Of a DNA stretch of 5,920 nt, positions 5,787-5,920 are shown one piece after another (within the stretch, counting starts at the first letter, position 1; each line of letters begins with the position of its first letter). This stretch comes from CAWULT01 sp963923455 (GTDB lineage: Bacteria; Acidobacteriota; Vicinamibacteria; Vicinamibacterales; UBA2999), in contig CAWULT010000191.1 in assembly GCA_963923455.1 (NCBI GenBank), forward strand, positions 1 to 5,920, given 5' to 3'. The notes under the pieces are model-generated. The model had not been told where the DNA came from. It did no database searches and worked only from the letters and a program-made list of their open reading frames with translations. The position numbers were made by a program, and so were the translations under genes.

Positions 5787-5920
5787 ATGCCGACGACACG
5801 CACCGCCTCGTTCGCGGCGGCCTTCGCCGCCGCGGCGCTCCTGGCCGCAGGCCAGGCGGCCCACGCGGCGGGGACCACCACGCCCACGCCGCTCATCGAC
5901 GCCATCAAGCGCGGCGACCG
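5787..5920 (+). CDS. Exported protein, probably ankyrin-repeat; 5' end only
   Basis: The first 44 codons (plus two bases) of a gene cut by the window end. Residues 1-28 form a clear signal peptide: R5 near the start, an Ala/Leu-rich core, and a likely cleavage site after AHAA. After a short Thr/Pro stretch comes TPLIDAIKRGD, which resembles the opening helix of ankyrin-repeat proteins. Ankyrin proteins frequently follow DUF1592-DUF1552 pairs in Acidobacteriota (family knowledge), which supports the call. The ATG lies 7 bp after the DUF1552 stop and no good Shine-Dalgarno sequence precedes it, so translation is probably coupled to the upstream gene. The repeats themselves lie outside the window. 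Confidence 0.75.
   Translation, partial: MPTTRTASFAAAFAAAALLAAGQAAHAAGTTTPTPLIDAIKRGD

Noticed and set aside
2462..5908. An 1148-codon open frame on the minus strand
   Set aside because: It is wholly antisense to two genes with clear conserved domains and export signals. Its translation is rich in Arg, Ala, Val, His and Gly and shows no recognisable family.
1..5920. CRISPR arrays, tRNA or rRNA genes, insertion sequences, attachment sites
   Set aside because: Looked for on both strands; no spaced direct repeats, cloverleaf sequences, transposase or integrase motifs or terminal inverted repeats were seen. The repetition in 1-1770 is the protein-level propeller repeat.

Overview
The window is very GC-rich (by eye around 70 % G+C) and carries a gene set typical of Acidobacteriota, with Planctomycetota or Verrucomicrobiota less likely: a Reg_prop (two-component propeller) sensor, a multidomain c-type cytochrome of the DUF1587/1595/1592/1588/1585 type, a DUF1552 protein and an ankyrin-repeat protein. 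The GC level and this gene combination fit the class Vicinamibacteria best. The assignment rests on family knowledge, not on a database search.

Layout: (1) 1-1770, minus strand: the first 590 codons of a periplasmic beta-propeller sensor whose C-terminal output part lies outside the window. (2) 1771-1924: a 154-bp divergent regulatory region. It holds two GC-rich dyads, each next to the predicted -35 of one of two outward-facing promoters. (3) 1925-4378, plus strand: an exported 817-aa cytochrome-like protein with two CxxCH motifs and a predicted beta-sandwich insert. (4) 4379-4459: a gap with a TAGAATTG box, a perfect 7-bp hairpin and a good Shine-Dalgarno sequence. (5) 4460-5779, plus strand: a 439-aa Tat-exported DUF1552 protein. 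(6) 5787 to the window end: the start of an exported protein, probably with ankyrin repeats, only 7 bp after the DUF1552 stop.

The three plus-strand genes look like one operon whose products all leave the cytoplasm. The cytochrome probably goes through Sec, because haem is attached outside. The DUF1552 protein goes through Tat, which suggests it folds before export. The divergent sensor is a plausible regulator of the operon, and the paired dyads between the promoters would be a natural site for its response regulator; this link is inference. The biochemical function of the DUF1592/DUF1552 pair is not established as far as I know, so this exported redox/metalloprotein module is the part of the window closest to an undescribed system.

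Very long open frames also run antisense or out of frame through these genes (for example plus strand 64-4404 and minus strand 2462-5908). They are by-products of the high GC content and are not annotated as genes.
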